The notes: generated from the letters alone by a model not told the origin. A stretch of 64,000 nt of DNA from CAVVAL01 sp963742725 (GCA_963742725.1 CAVUMX010000003.1:744001-808000); one strand, 5' to 3'; shown: positions 1 to 9,561, numbered from the stretch's first letter. Translations and numbers: made by a program.

Positions 1-1
1 C

Positions 2-3000
2 TTCCCGGCGACGCAGTACGTCAGCGTGTTCACCCCGACCGGCGCCACGCTCGTCGACGAGGAGTACATCGCGACCCGGGCGACGGACGCCTTCGCGCTG
101 CCCGAGTTGCCGGCGACCGGCACCTACCGCGTGGTCGTCGCTCCGGCCAGCGGCGTCGTCGGCCGGTTCACGCTGACGTACTCGCGCCAGGTCGACGCGG
201 GCGTCCTGGCGCGCGCCGGCGCCGGCACCGCCGTGACCGTGGCCCGCCCGGGCCAGGAGGCCACCGCACGGTTCGACGCGGCGGCCGGCGAGTCCCTGAG
301 CATCGGTGTCACGGCCAACACGGTCACCGAGACGCTGTATGTGACGGTCGTGGCACCGGACGGCAGCAAGCCCGTGGACAGGCGGTCGATCAGCCGGCGG
401 GCGTCCGACAGCGTCGACCTGGTCAACCTGCCACTCGCCGGCACGTACACCGTCCTCTTCGCGCCTGCCTCCGCCGCAACCGGCGGCTTCACGGCGACCC
501 TCTCGGCCCCGCTCGACGCCGGCGAGCTGGTCGTCGGCGGCGCGGGCGCCACGGTGGCGATCCCGCGCGCCGGCCAGGACGCGAGGCTCCGCTTCACAGG
601 TACCGCGGGCCAGAAGATCCGGCTGTCCCACAGCGCCGACACCTACCCGGCGGGCATCCACCTCACGGTCATCAGCCCGACGGGCGCGACCGTCGTAAAC
701 CGGCGGTGGCTGCGGCGCACCAGCACCTACGACCTTCCGGACCTGCCGGCGGCCGGCACGTACTCGGTCCTCGTCGACCCGGACGACGCCGGTACCGGCC
801 AGATCCTCCTCGCCCTCGCCACGCGGACGGTCGCGGTCGCGCCACCGGCCCCGGCGGAGAAGTCGTCGCTGGCCGACGTCCTGCGCACACGTAAAGCCAA
901 GACCAAGGCGCCAGCAGCCGCGAAGGAACAGCAGGGGAACGGCCCAGAGACGTGGACGCCGGACGGCCACAGCGTGCGCGGCGGCGACTGGCTCACCCGG
1001 CGCGGCACCCCGAAGACGCCCGTCCCGCTCAAGGCGGCGCGCGGGGTGACGGCCGTGTCCGGGCACGTCCTCACGATCGAGGGCAAGCCGCTGCGGAACG
1101 TCGCCGTGAAGGTCGGGTCGGTCTCGGGCCGCACCGATGCCGCCGGCCGGTTCCTGCTCGCCGGCGTGAAGCACGGCAAGGGCGTGCTCGTCGTGGACGG
1201 CGGCCCGGCCAGCAGCCGGGGCCGGCGGTTCGGGGTGTTCCACGTCAAGGTGGAACCCGCGAAGGGCAGCACCACCCTGCTGCCGTTCACGATCTGGATG
1301 CAGCGCCTGGACACCGCGAACACGGTGACGTTCCCGTCCCCGACGACCCGCGAGACGGTGCTGACCACGCCGAAGGTCCCCGGGCTGGAGGTGCGGCTCC
1401 CGGCCGGATCGGTCGTCCGCGACAGCGCCGGCAAGGTCGTGACGGAGCTGGGCATCACGCCGATCCCGCTCGACCGGTCGCCGTTCCCGCTGCCGAAGGA
1501 CGGGATCGTCCCGGTGTACTTCACGGTCCAGCCCGGCGGGACGTACGTGTTCCCGGACGGCGCGCGGATCATCTACCCGAACTACACCCGGCTCCCGGCC
1601 GGGCAGCGCGTCGACTTCTGGAACTACGACCCCGAGGGCAAGGGCTGGTACGTCTACGGCCACGGCCAGGTGAGCAAGGACGCCAAGCAGGTCGTGCCGG
1701 ACGCGGACACCAAGGTCTGGGCGTTCCACGGCGCCATGTTCAACACGAGCGACCTGCTCCCGTTCGACATCAGCGCGCTGGAAGACCTGATCGACTGGCT
1801 CTCCGGGGACCCGGTCGAACTGTCGACGGGCCTCATGGTCGACCGGCGCACAGACCTGGCGCTCGACGACGTCATGCCGATCTCCCTCACCCGGACGCTA
1901 TGGCAGGGCGACACGCGCAGCCGCGAGTTCGGCGTCGGCCAGCTCGGCCAGTACGGCATGTTCCTGAACTCGGAGAAGCAGTACGAGCAGGTCGACCTGT
2001 ATCTGCCCGGCGGCGGCAAGGTCCACTACGTACGGACGTCGCCCGGCACCGGCTACTCCGACGCCGTCTTCGAGGCCCGCAACACGGCGGGCGAGTTCCG
2101 GAGCTCCACGGTCGCGTTCGTCAACCACGGCTGGGACCTGACCCTGCGGGACGGCACCGTCTACCGCTTCCCGATGTACTCGCCGCTGGCCAACATCCGC
2201 GACCGCCACGGCAACCAGATCACGCTGACCCGCGCCAACGGCGACAAGGGCCCGATCACCCAAATCACGTCGCCCAACGGCCGGTGGATCAAGCTCACCT
2301 ACGACGACGAGCTCCGCACGAAGAGCGCCCGCGACATCGTCGGCCGGACGGTCACCTACGACTACGACGGTGAGGGCCGGCTGGAGACGGTCACCGATCC
2401 GGCCGGGAAGGCGATCCGGTACGCGTACAACGAGCAGGGCCGGCTCCGCTCGATCACGGACGCCCGGGGCATCGCGTACTTCACCAACACCTACGACGCC
2501 GCCGGACGGGTCGAGCGGCAGGACCTCGCCGGCGGCCAGTCGTACCGCTTCGACTACACGGTCACCGACGGCCGGGTCCGGGAGACGCGGGTCACGCAGC
2601 CGGGCGGCGCCGTCCGGCGGGTGGTCTTCGACGCGACCGGCGCGGCGACCAGCGACACCGCCGCGCACGGCACCGGGCTGGCGCGCACGACCACGTACGA
2701 GCGCGGCCCGGAGAACCGGGTGGACGCGACCGTCGACCCGTCCGGCCGGCGCACGGAGTTCCACTTCGACGCCCAGGGCCGGGTGACGTCGGCGACGAAG
2801 CTGGCCGGCACCGGCGAGGCGAACGGCACGGGCACGGTCACCTACGGCGGCCCGTACGACCAGCCGCTGCGCTTCACCGACCGGCTCGGCAAGGTCACCA
2901 CCTACACGTACGAGAGCGACGGCGACCTGAAGTCGGTCACCGATCCGGCCGGCCGGACGACCCGCTACACCTACGACGACTCGGGCCAGACCAGAACCCT

Positions 3001-5512
3001 CACCGACCCGGCCGGACGCGTCACCACGCTCGGCTACCGCGACGGCGACCTGATCTCCGTCACCGACCCGCTGGGCCGCGTCGAGCGGCGGTTCGTCGAC
3101 GCCGCCGGGCGGCCCGTCACGGTGACCGACCCGGCCGGCGCCACGACACGGCTCAGCTACGACGCGCTGAACCAGGCCAGGTCCGTGACGGACGCGCTCG
3201 GCCACACGACCGGCCTCGGCTACGACGACAACGGCAACCTGACCAGCCTCACCGACCCGCTCGACCACACCACGAGCTGGACCTACGACGACGCCGACCG
3301 GATCAGCACGTCGACAGACCCGCTCGGCAAGACGGCCTCGCTGACGTACGACGACGCGGGCCGGCCGGACACCGCCACCAGCCGGGCGGGCAACGTCACC
3401 ACGTTCGACTACGACGCGCTGGGCCGCCAGGAGCGGATGACCCACGCCGAGCCGGGCGGGCAACCGTCCACAGTGTCCTTCGCGTACAAGGACGGGCGGC
3501 TCGACACGATCACCGACGCGGCCGCGTCCGGCCCGATGACGTTCGGCTGGGACGGCGACGACCGGCTGACCAGCGTCACCCAGCCGCAGGGCACGGTCGG
3601 CTACCGGTTCGACGCGGCCGGCCGCCGCGAGGCGATGACCGTCACCGGGCAGCCGGACGTCACGTACGGGTACGACGACGCGGGACTGCTCACCTCGGTG
3701 ACGCAGGCCGGGCAGACGGCGAGCGTGGCCGACGCCGAGGACGCGCGCCAGTCCACGCTGACGCTGCCCGGCGGCTGGACCCAGGACCACGAGTTCGACG
3801 GTGTGGGCCAGCTCGTCGGCATCACCTACCGGCACGGCGGTGTCGAGAAGGGAACGCTGCGGTACGCCTACGACGCGGCCGGGCGGATCACCGCCGTCAC
3901 CGGCAGCGCGGCCCGGGTCGAGCTGCCCGCCGCGCAGGCCGGCATGACCTACGACGCGGCGAACCGCCTCCGGGCCGCCGGTGGCGCGACGCTCACCTAC
4001 GACCACGACGGCAACCTGACCGGCGACGGCGCCAGCACCTTCCAGTGGGACGCCCGCGGGCGGCTGACCGGCGTCAACCGTGCTGGAACAGCGACGGCGT
4101 TCGGCTACGACGCGTTCGGCCAGCGCTCCAGCCGCGGCGGCGCCGGCATCCTGAACGACGGCGACCACCCCGTCCGCGACGGGGCGGCGAGCGTGCTGTC
4201 CGGCGGCATCGACCAGTGGTTCACCCGGACGGACGCCGCCGGCACGCGCACGTTCCTCACCGACGCGATGGGCTCGACGGTCGCCCTCGGCGACGCCGCC
4301 GGCCAGCTCCGGACCGAATACTCCTACGAGCCGTTCGGCGCGGCGACCCGCACCGGCGAGGCCACGTCCAACCCGTTCACCTACACCGGACGCGAGGACG
4401 ACGGCACCGGCCTCATGTACTACCGGGCCCGGTACTACAGCCCCACCCTGCAACGGTTCATCAGCGAGGACCCGGCCGGCTACGCGGGCGGCGGGAACCT
4501 CTACGCCTACGCGGCGAACTCGCCGACCAACCTGACCGACCCGTCCGGCAACAACCCGATGCTGGCCGGCTGCGTCATCGGCGCGCTGACCGACGGCGCG
4601 ATGGACTGGGCCGGGCAGCGGCTGTCCGGGCGCAAGGTGGACTGGGGCTTCGGCGGAGTCGGCGGGGCGGCCCTGGCCGGCTGCGCGGCCGGCGCCCTGG
4701 GCGGCTGGCTCGGGTCCCGCCTGGGCCGGGGCGCGCAGGCCGGCACCTGCGCGGTCAACAGCTTCACCCCCGACACCCTCGTCCGGATGGCCGACGGCAC
4801 GCGCCGCCGCATCGCCGACGTGCGCCCGGGCGACCGCGTCCTCGCCACCGACCCGGAGACCGGCCGCACCGGACCGCGCCGGGTCGTCGCCGCCATCACC
4901 GGCGACGGGGCGAAACGGCTCGTCCAGATCGCGGTCAGCGGCGGGACCGTCGTCGCCACCGACGGGCACCCGTTCTGGGTCGTCGGCAGGGGCTGGGTGG
5001 ACGCCGGCGCGCTGCGCGTAGGCGACTGGCTCCGCACCCCGGACGCCACGTTCGTCCGTGTCACCGGGCTGACCGTCCGGACGGGTACCGGACGCGTCCA
5101 CAACCTGACGGTCGACGGCGCCCAGACCTACTACGTGGTCGCCGGCGACGCGGACCTGCTCGCGCACAACTGCAAGGTCGTGAACTACCGCCCGACCTCG
5201 CCGGGCATGAACAACCACCACGGCGTCCTGGACGTGTGGACCAAGCGCAACGTCTCCGGGTACAAGAGCCGCTCCTCCAGCAACCCGACCGTCCAGCTGG
5301 CGGGCCCCAACCACGACGCGGCGCATGACGTCATGCGTGACTGGCTAACCGATCGCACCGGCCGTCCCGTCGGCGGCAAGATGGACTGGACGTCCGTCGG
5401 GCCGCGCGAGATCCGGGACCTGGCGGAGTCCATGTTCGACGCCGCCGACGTGCCTGCCTCGGTGCGCAACGAGTACTACAGTGCGCTGACCCGCTACCTC
5501 TACGGACTCTGA
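2..5512 (+). CDS. RHS/YD-repeat polymorphic toxin with Hint domain (5' end outside window)
   Basis: This is the 3' part of a very large exported toxin gene; the frame is open to the window edge, so the start is missing. The visible N-terminal part has beta-rich repeats ending in motifs such as TYRVVVAP (to about 830), then a carboxypeptidase-regulatory-like domain (about 1050-1200). Many YD repeats (YDALNQ, YDDNGNL) follow from about 1830, closing with the RHS core signature YYRARYYSPTLQRF and SEDPAGY (about 4420-4480). A Hint autoproteolysis domain starts at the Cys near 4749 and ends in His-Asn-Cys at 5165-5173. The last ~113 residues (5171-5509) are the predicted toxin: NHHGVLD followed by paired histidines in NHDAAHDV suggests an HNH/Endo VII-type nuclease of the SHH/AHH kind (inference). 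The immunity gene lies 13 bp downstream. Role: contact-dependent or exported interbacterial toxin. Confidence 0.9.
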   Translation, partial: FPATQYVSVFTPTGATLVDEEYIATRATDAFALPELPATGTYRVVVAPASGVVGRFTLTYSRQVDAGVLARAGAGTAVTVARPGQEATARFDAAAGESLSIGVTANTVTETLYVTVVAPDGSKPVDRRSISRRASDSVDLVNLPLAGTYTVLFAPASAATGGFTATLSAPLDAGELVVGGAGATVAIPRAGQDARLRFTGTAGQKIRLSHSADTYPAGIHLTVISPTGATVVNRRWLRRTSTYDLPDLPAAGTYSVLVDPDDAGTGQILLALATRTVAVAPPAPAEKSSLADVLRTRKAKTKAPAAAKEQQGNGPETWTPDGHSVRGGDWLTRRGTPKTPVPLKAARGVTAVSGHVLTIEGKPLRNVAVKVGSVSGRTDAAGRFLLAGVKHGKGVLVVDGGPASSRGRRFGVFHVKVEPAKGSTTLLPFTIWMQRLDTANTVTFPSPTTRETVLTTPKVPGLEVRLPAGSVVRDSAGKVVTELGITPIPLDRSPFPLPKDGIVPVYFTVQPGGTYVFPDGARIIYPNYTRLPAGQRVDFWNYDPEGKGWYVYGHGQVSKDAKQVVPDADTKVWAFHGAMFNTSDLLPFDISALEDLIDWLSGDPVELSTGLMVDRRTDLALDDVMPISLTRTLWQGDTRSREFGVGQLGQYGMFLNSEKQYEQVDLYLPGGGKVHYVRTSPGTGYSDAVFEARNTAGEFRSSTVAFVNHGWDLTLRDGTVYRFPMYSPLANIRDRHGNQITLTRANGDKGPITQITSPNGRWIKLTYDDELRTKSARDIVGRTVTYDYDGEGRLETVTDPAGKAIRYAYNEQGRLRSITDARGIAYFTNTYDAAGRVERQDLAGGQSYRFDYTVTDGRVRETRVTQPGGAVRRVVFDATGAATSDTAAHGTGLARTTTYERGPENRVDATVDPSGRRTEFHFDAQGRVTSATKLAGTGEANGTGTVTYGGPYDQPLRFTDRLGKVTTYTYESDGDLKSVTDPAGRTTRYTYDDSGQTRTLTDPAGRVTTLGYRDGDLISVTDPLGRVERRFVDAAGRPVTVTDPAGATTRLSYDALNQARSVTDALGHTTGLGYDDNGNLTSLTDPLDHTTSWTYDDADRISTSTDPLGKTASLTYDDAGRPDTATSRAGNVTTFDYDALGRQERMTHAEPGGQPSTVSFAYKDGRLDTITDAAASGPMTFGWDGDDRLTSVTQPQGTVGYRFDAAGRREAMTVTGQPDVTYGYDDAGLLTSVTQAGQTASVADAEDARQSTLTLPGGWTQDHEFDGVGQLVGITYRHGGVEKGTLRYAYDAAGRITAVTGSAARVELPAAQAGMTYDAANRLRAAGGATLTYDHDGNLTGDGASTFQWDARGRLTGVNRAGTATAFGYDAFGQRSSRGGAGILNDGDHPVRDGAASVLSGGIDQWFTRTDAAGTRTFLTDAMGSTVALGDAAGQLRTEYSYEPFGAATRTGEATSNPFTYTGREDDGTGLMYYRARYYSPTLQRFISEDPAGYAGGGNLYAYAANSPTNLTDPSGNNPMLAGCVIGALTDGAMDWAGQRLSGRKVDWGFGGVGGAALAGCAAGALGGWLGSRLGRGAQAGTCAVNSFTPDTLVRMADGTRRRIADVRPGDRVLATDPETGRTGPRRVVAAITGDGAKRLVQIAVSGGTVVATDGHPFWVVGRGWVDAGALRVGDWLRTPDATFVRVTGLTVRTGTGRVHNLTVDGAQTYYVVAGDADLLAHNCKVVNYRPTSPGMNNHHGVLDVWTKRNVSGYKSRSSSNPTVQLAGPNHDAAHDVMRDWLTDRTGRPVGGKMDWTSVGPREIRDLAESMFDAADVPASVRNEYYSALTRYLYGL

Positions 5513-5525
5513 GACGGACCTGACC

Positions 5526-6011
5526 ATGCCCAGTGAGATCGACCGTCTCCTCGACGTCGCCCGCGCCGGCGGATGCGTGGTGTATCCGCCCGGCGGGCTG
5601 CCGGACCTCGGCGTCGGGCACCAGCTGCCCGACGACCTCCGGGCGTTCTACTCGTCGTGCGGCGGCGTCGCCCTCTACCCGGACGCGCTCTACCCGGTGT
5701 CGATCCTGCCCGCCCCCCAGATCGTCGCGGCCAACCCCGTCATCGTCGGGGCGCAGTACGAGGACGACATCTCCGCGTCCTGGTACCTCGTCGGGGCGTC
5801 CGACCAGGAGGAGCACATCACGATCGACCTCCACCCCGACCGGCTCGGCCGCTGCTACGACAGCTTCCCGGAGGTCCACGGCGTCGCCGGGTCGTGCCCG
5901 GTAATCGCCACGTCGTTCACCGACCTGCTGACCAGGCTGCTCGACAGCCGCGGCGGCCGGTGGCACTGGCTCGAAGACGACTTCCCGGACCTGGGCGACG
6001 CGTACGACTGA
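5526..6011 (+). CDS. SUKH-like (SMI1/KNR4) immunity protein
   Basis: A 161-residue soluble protein directly downstream of the RHS toxin. It shows the SUKH pattern: LPDDLRAFYSSCGG near residues 34-47, a central beta region with ITIDLHPDRLGRCYDSF, and the C-terminal helix ATSFTDLLTRLL. SUKH proteins are the usual immunity partners of polymorphic nuclease toxins. Its position 13 bp after the toxin stop supports a toxin-immunity pair in which this protein neutralises the C-terminal nuclease-like domain. Start ATG at 5526 is the first in frame. The family assignment rests on motif resemblance; the cognate role is inference from context. Confidence 0.8.
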   Translation: MPSEIDRLLDVARAGGCVVYPPGGLPDLGVGHQLPDDLRAFYSSCGGVALYPDALYPVSILPAPQIVAANPVIVGAQYEDDISASWYLVGASDQEEHITIDLHPDRLGRCYDSFPEVHGVAGSCPVIATSFTDLLTRLLDSRGGRWHWLEDDFPDLGDAYD

Positions 6012-6053
6012 CCGGTCAGGCCAGCAGGAAAAGGCAGAACGGCGCCCGGCCCG

Positions 6054-7559
6054 TCACGCCTGGGCGACGGCGCCTCCGCGGCGCGGGTCGGCTCCTCCGG
6101 CCAGCTCGCCGCCGCGCGCGCCAGACCGCCCCGCTGCCCCGCTGCCGGGGACGCGGGCCACCGCCTGGCAGCCGCCGAAGTACAGGTTCCGCTCCCGGAA
6201 CAGGCTGACGGGCCAGCCCGCGGCCTCGACCGTCGCCACGTCGGCGCCCGGCTCCGCGAACACCGTCGCGCCGTCGAGGTGCAGGCGCGGGGCGTCCACG
6301 GCGTCCTGGACGCTCAGGCCGTGGTCGACGACGTTGACGGCGACCTGCAACAGCGCGCTGCGGATCCGGTTCGACCCGGCCGAGCCGAGCACCAGTTCGG
6401 TCTCGCCGTCTCGGCGCAGGACGGTCGGCGCCATCATCGACGGCAGCCGGCGCCCGGGCGGGTGGGTGAAGAAGCCGAGCGGCGAGAGGTCCTCCTCGCC
6501 GAGCATGTTGTTGACGTGGATCCCGGTCCCGGGCACGACGACGCCCGACCCTTCCCCGTTCGTGCAGGAGACGGACGCCGCCCAGCCGTCGGCGTCGAGC
6601 ACGGAGATGTGGGTGGTGGAGCCCAGGCGGCTGCCGAGCAGCGTGTCGGCGAAGCCCGGCTCGGCGAGGCCGGTGAGGAACTCCGGCGTCCGGACGGCGT
6701 GGGCGGCTGCCATCGCCGCGACGAGCGCCGCCGCGTCCGGGGACCGTCCGCCGGAGAGGTGTTCCAGCGAGACGGCGAGGAGGATCCCGCCGGCGTTCGG
6801 GGGCGGGTTCGTGTGGACGTCGCGCCCGCGGTACGTGGTGTGGACGGGCATCCGCTCCACGACGTCGTACGCGGCCAGGTCGGTGCGGCCCAAGCCGCCG
6901 CCACGGGCGCCCACCCAGTCGGCGACGGCGCAGGCGAGGTCACCGGTGTAGAACGGGGCCGCGCCGTCGGCGCCGAGCCGGTCGAGCGCGTCGGCGAGGT
7001 CGGGGTCGCGGAGCAGGTCGCCTTCCCGGGGCGGACGGCCGTCCACGAAGTACCGCGCCCGCGCCTCCGGCGTGCCGCCGACCAGAGCGGCGAGGAGCCC
7101 GAACACGTACGCCTGCGGACGGTTCACGACGACGCCGGCCCGGGCCAGCGCCGCCGCCGGCGCGGTCAGGTCGGCGAGCGGCACCGTGCCGAACCGCTCC
7201 ATCGCCGCCACGATCCCGGCCGGTGCGCCGTACGTTCCGCACGACGCGGCGCCCACGTGGAACAGCTGCTCGGCGTCGCCGAAGGACACCGGCAACGGCA
7301 CCAGCGCGGGCCGGGCGGACGGATCGGCGTCGCGCCCCGGCGCCTCGACGAAGAAGTCCAGCACCACGGGGTCGCCGTCCGGGGGAGCGACGAGCAGGTA
7401 CCCGCCGGCGCCGAGGCCTGTCAGCAGCGGTTCCGCCACGAACGAGGCCAGCATCGCGCCGACGGCCGCGTCGACCGCGTTCCCGCCGGCACGCAACACC
7501 GCCGCGCCGGCCTGCGCGGTGAGCGGATGCCCCGCGGCCACCACACCCCGTGCGGTCAT
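6054..7559 (-). CDS. ggt: Gamma-glutamyltranspeptidase family protein
   Basis: 501 residues, close to the usual length of the family, which cleaves gamma-glutamyl bonds (glutathione and related compounds) or transfers the glutamyl group after autoprocessing into two subunits. It opens with the typical AAGHPLTAQAGAAVLRAGGN and DAAVGAMLA. The autoprocessing and nucleophile site is STTHISVLD, with Thr315 as first residue of the small subunit. The small subunit contains NNMLGEEDLSPLGF and the substrate loop region GSAGSNRIRSAL. No clear signal peptide is visible, so it may be a cytosolic or secondary-metabolism member. The ATG is preceded at 6 nt by a TTAGGGT -10-like box, suggesting leaderless transcription. 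It is divergent from the SPFH gene. Confidence 0.88.
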   Translation of the reverse strand: MTARGVVAAGHPLTAQAGAAVLRAGGNAVDAAVGAMLASFVAEPLLTGLGAGGYLLVAPPDGDPVVLDFFVEAPGRDADPSARPALVPLPVSFGDAEQLFHVGAASCGTYGAPAGIVAAMERFGTVPLADLTAPAAALARAGVVVNRPQAYVFGLLAALVGGTPEARARYFVDGRPPREGDLLRDPDLADALDRLGADGAAPFYTGDLACAVADWVGARGGGLGRTDLAAYDVVERMPVHTTYRGRDVHTNPPPNAGGILLAVSLEHLSGGRSPDAAALVAAMAAAHAVRTPEFLTGLAEPGFADTLLGSRLGSTTHISVLDADGWAASVSCTNGEGSGVVVPGTGIHVNNMLGEEDLSPLGFFTHPPGRRLPSMMAPTVLRRDGETELVLGSAGSNRIRSALLQVAVNVVDHGLSVQDAVDAPRLHLDGATVFAEPGADVATVEAAGWPVSLFRERNLYFGGCQAVARVPGSGAAGRSGARGGELAGGADPRRGGAVAQA

Positions 7560-7565
7560 CGCATC

Positions 7566-7572
7566 ACCCTAA
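7566..7572 (-). promoter_or_regulatory. -10-like box for leaderless transcript of ggt
   Basis: On the minus strand TTAGGGT lies exactly 6 nt before the ATG at 7559. The TANNNT hexamer at that distance matches the actinobacterial -10 placement for leaderless mRNAs. The same box and spacing precede the cyclase gene (start 33556) and the gene starting at 63938. Confidence 0.5.
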
Positions 7573-7669
7573 CCCGGTGGCAGGCGCGTGCGAATACCCC
7601 GATAGTCTTCCGGCGCCGTCGACTGGTTTCCGGATGGCTCTGGCTGGTGCGATTCGAGAGAGAGACGAC

Positions 7670-8557
7670 GTGAGCCTGTTCCTGTTCATCCTCTGCTTAC
7701 TGGTCGGCGTCGTCGGCGTCGTGCTGCTGGTGATGGTGAAGGGGCGCACCGGTCGGATCGGCGGTGCGGTGGCGGTCGGCCTGTCGCTGCTGCTCGTCGT
7801 CGCCTGCTCGACGGTGCACGTCGGGTCGCGCGAGGTCGGCGTCGTCACGACGTTCAGCCGGTACGACCACACCGAGGGCCCGGGCTGGCACCTCACGACG
7901 CCGTGGTCGTCGGTCGACAAGTTCACCACGCGCATCCAGACGCTGGAGCAGCGCAAGATCAAGGTCACGCTGCGGTCCGAGTCCCAGGGCGCGCCGGGCG
8001 CGACGGCCGAGGTGTCGGTGACCGTCCGCTGGTACATCGCCGACGCCGGCGAGACCGGCGACTCGACGGCGAAGGACCTGTGGTTCAAGTACCAGTCGTT
8101 CGACAACGTCCGGGACATGCTGGTGACGGCCGAGACGCAGACGTCGACGCGCGAGGCGATGGGCGACTACACGCCGCGTGACGCGAAGGCCGGCCAGAAC
8201 GTACGCAAGCTGGGCGCGGCCGTCGCCTCGAACCTGACGCGGGCACTCGCCGACGACGGCGTGGTCGTCGACTCGGTCAACGTGACGGACGTCGACCTGG
8301 CCGACGACGTCGAGCGGCGCCTGCGCGACGCGGTGGCAGCCGAGGGCAAGCTGGCCACGGACCGGGTCGAGCTGGAGCGCGCGAAGGTCCAGGCGGAGAT
8401 CAACAAGACGCGGCAACTGAACATGACGCCGCAGACGATCACGCAGAACTGCTTCGACCTCGTCCGGTTCGCGATCGAGAACAAGGTGACGCTGCCGGCG
8501 ACGTTCGACTGCGGAATGAGCCGCGGCGGCACGGACGTGCTCATCGGCGCTAAGTGA
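7670..8557 (+). CDS. SPFH/band 7 domain membrane protein
   Basis: 295 residues. Two hydrophobic segments near the N-terminus (about 2-22 and 30-48, ending VVACSTV) precede a prohibitin/band-7 domain. The domain begins VGSREVGVVTTFSRYDHTEG and contains the typical WHLTTPW and VTVRWYIAD strands, followed by a charged coiled-coil-prone helix (VERRLRDAVAAEGKLATDRV). The protein is probably membrane-anchored and forms oligomeric microdomain scaffolds. GTG 7670 is chosen because it follows an AGAGAGAG purine stretch and begins the hydrophobic segment; the open frame extends upstream to 7550 without domain homology. Its 3' end overlaps the convergent next gene by 8 bp. Confidence 0.82.
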   Translation: MSLFLFILCLLVGVVGVVLLVMVKGRTGRIGGAVAVGLSLLLVVACSTVHVGSREVGVVTTFSRYDHTEGPGWHLTTPWSSVDKFTTRIQTLEQRKIKVTLRSESQGAPGATAEVSVTVRWYIADAGETGDSTAKDLWFKYQSFDNVRDMLVTAETQTSTREAMGDYTPRDAKAGQNVRKLGAAVASNLTRALADDGVVVDSVNVTDVDLADDVERRLRDAVAAEGKLATDRVELERAKVQAEINKTRQLNMTPQTITQNCFDLVRFAIENKVTLPATFDCGMSRGGTDVLIGAK

Positions 8558-9173
8558 GGGCGGCGACCCGGGTCACGGACTGGCGGCACTCGTCGATGAC
8601 GCCGAGCAGCAGGTCGCGCAGCATCGTGTCCGGGTCGGGGCTGGCCGACCGCGCGATCGTCACGACGGCGTAGGCGACGACACTCGGCGCGCCGCGGCGC
8701 CGGAACTCCTTCGGGCTGGTCCGGAGCCGGCCGGCGAACTCGCGCGCCCACCGGGCCGCGTCCGGGTTGCCGGCGAGGATCGAGGCGCCGGGCGCGCCGA
8801 GGATCCGCTCGCACGTCAGGACGGAGACGGCGAGCACCCGCTCCCGCTCCTGGCTGGCCACGGGCAGCGCCGTCGCCGCGCAGCGCAGCGCGATCCGCGC
8901 GTGCAGGTCGGGGTCGTCGCTCAGCAGCCCGATCACAGATGGGATGTGCACCGCGAGCCGCTGCCGTCCGGCGTCGGTCGTCTGGTCGTTGACGAGCCGC
9001 GCCACCGTGGCCACCAGCGGATGGGTACAGGCGGGGTGATCGCTCCACTTCTCGCCGGCGAGGTAGGACGCCATCTCCATGAAGCAGGCGCCCCGGCGCG
9101 GGTTCCGGTGCTTCCCGCGCGACAGCATCGGCACCAGCGCGGGGGAGGGGATCTCGTGGTTCGGCTTCAGCAT
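8550..9173 (-). CDS. Conserved actinobacterial hypothetical protein
   Basis: 207 residues, soluble, mostly helical. I recognise a conserved N-terminal block often seen in actinomycete proteins of unknown function: GACFMEMASYLAGEKWSDHP followed by CTHPLVATVARLVND (residues about 28-62). The remainder is leucine/alanine-rich and ends in a Ser/Pro-containing segment before a final helix. Start ATG 9173 is backed by a strong GGGAGG ribosome site 6 nt upstream. It converges on and overlaps the SPFH gene by 8 bp. No function can be assigned from sequence. Confidence 0.75.
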   Translation of the reverse strand: MLKPNHEIPSPALVPMLSRGKHRNPRRGACFMEMASYLAGEKWSDHPACTHPLVATVARLVNDQTTDAGRQRLAVHIPSVIGLLSDDPDLHARIALRCAATALPVASQERERVLAVSVLTCERILGAPGASILAGNPDAARWAREFAGRLRTSPKEFRRRGAPSVVAYAVVTIARSASPDPDTMLRDLLLGVIDECRQSVTRVAALT

Positions 9174-9307
9174 GACGCCTCCCGTGGTCCAGCCCCCAGT
9201 CTGCGCCCGGCCGCGGCGACACGCTATGCGCGTCCACTGTGTTTCGCCGGGACGATTCGCGGCTACTGTCCCTAAGCCGGGCTGGTATGTCCCCCTGGAG
9301 GTGGACG

Positions 9308-9517
9308 ATGCGTTCAGGAATTGGCGGCGCCTTAGTCGTCATCTGGCTGCTCATCGGGTTGGCCGCGGCCATCCAACGGGATTACTTCGACAGCTCGACG
9401 ACGAACTGCGCCGAGATGGGCACCGTCGCGATCACCGTCGTCGCGGGGCCGCTGAACTACATGGGCGCGAACCCGAAGGTGTCCTGCGAGGTGGACGTGC
9501 CGCAACCCTCGAAGTAG
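9308..9517 (+). CDS. Small conserved actinobacterial membrane protein
   Basis: 69 residues. One N-terminal membrane segment (GALVVIWLLIGLAAAIQ, about 6-22), then a short periplasmic-type region DYFDSSTTNCAEMG and a second hydrophobic stretch VAITVVAGPLNYMG, ending VSCEVDVPQPSK. This arrangement is a widespread small actinobacterial protein of unknown function. ATG 9308 follows a CTGGAGG ribosome site (about 9294-9300). It stands alone and is followed by a good hairpin terminator at 9529. Confidence 0.7.
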   Translation: MRSGIGGALVVIWLLIGLAAAIQRDYFDSSTTNCAEMGTVAITVVAGPLNYMGANPKVSCEVDVPQPSK

Positions 9518-9528
9518 TGACGAACCGA

Positions 9529-9561
9529 CGCCCGCCGGAGCCCGATTTGGCCCGGCGGGCG
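9529..9561 (+). terminator. Hairpin terminator after the small membrane protein gene
   Basis: A perfect 10-bp inverted repeat (CGCCCGCCGG at 9529-9538 and CCGGCGGGCG at 9552-9561) with a 13-nt loop lies 12 bp past the stop codon at 9517. It is followed by CCACTTT, so the T tract is poor, as is usual in actinomycetes. Confidence 0.65.

Noticed and set aside
1898..5326. 1142-codon minus-strand open frame opposite the RHS gene
   Set aside because: Arg/Val/Gly-rich translation without family motifs; it is the shadow of GC-rich coding DNA on the other strand.
6279..7673. 464-codon plus-strand frame opposite ggt
   Set aside because: Antisense shadow; the minus-strand frame has clear gamma-glutamyltranspeptidase motifs.
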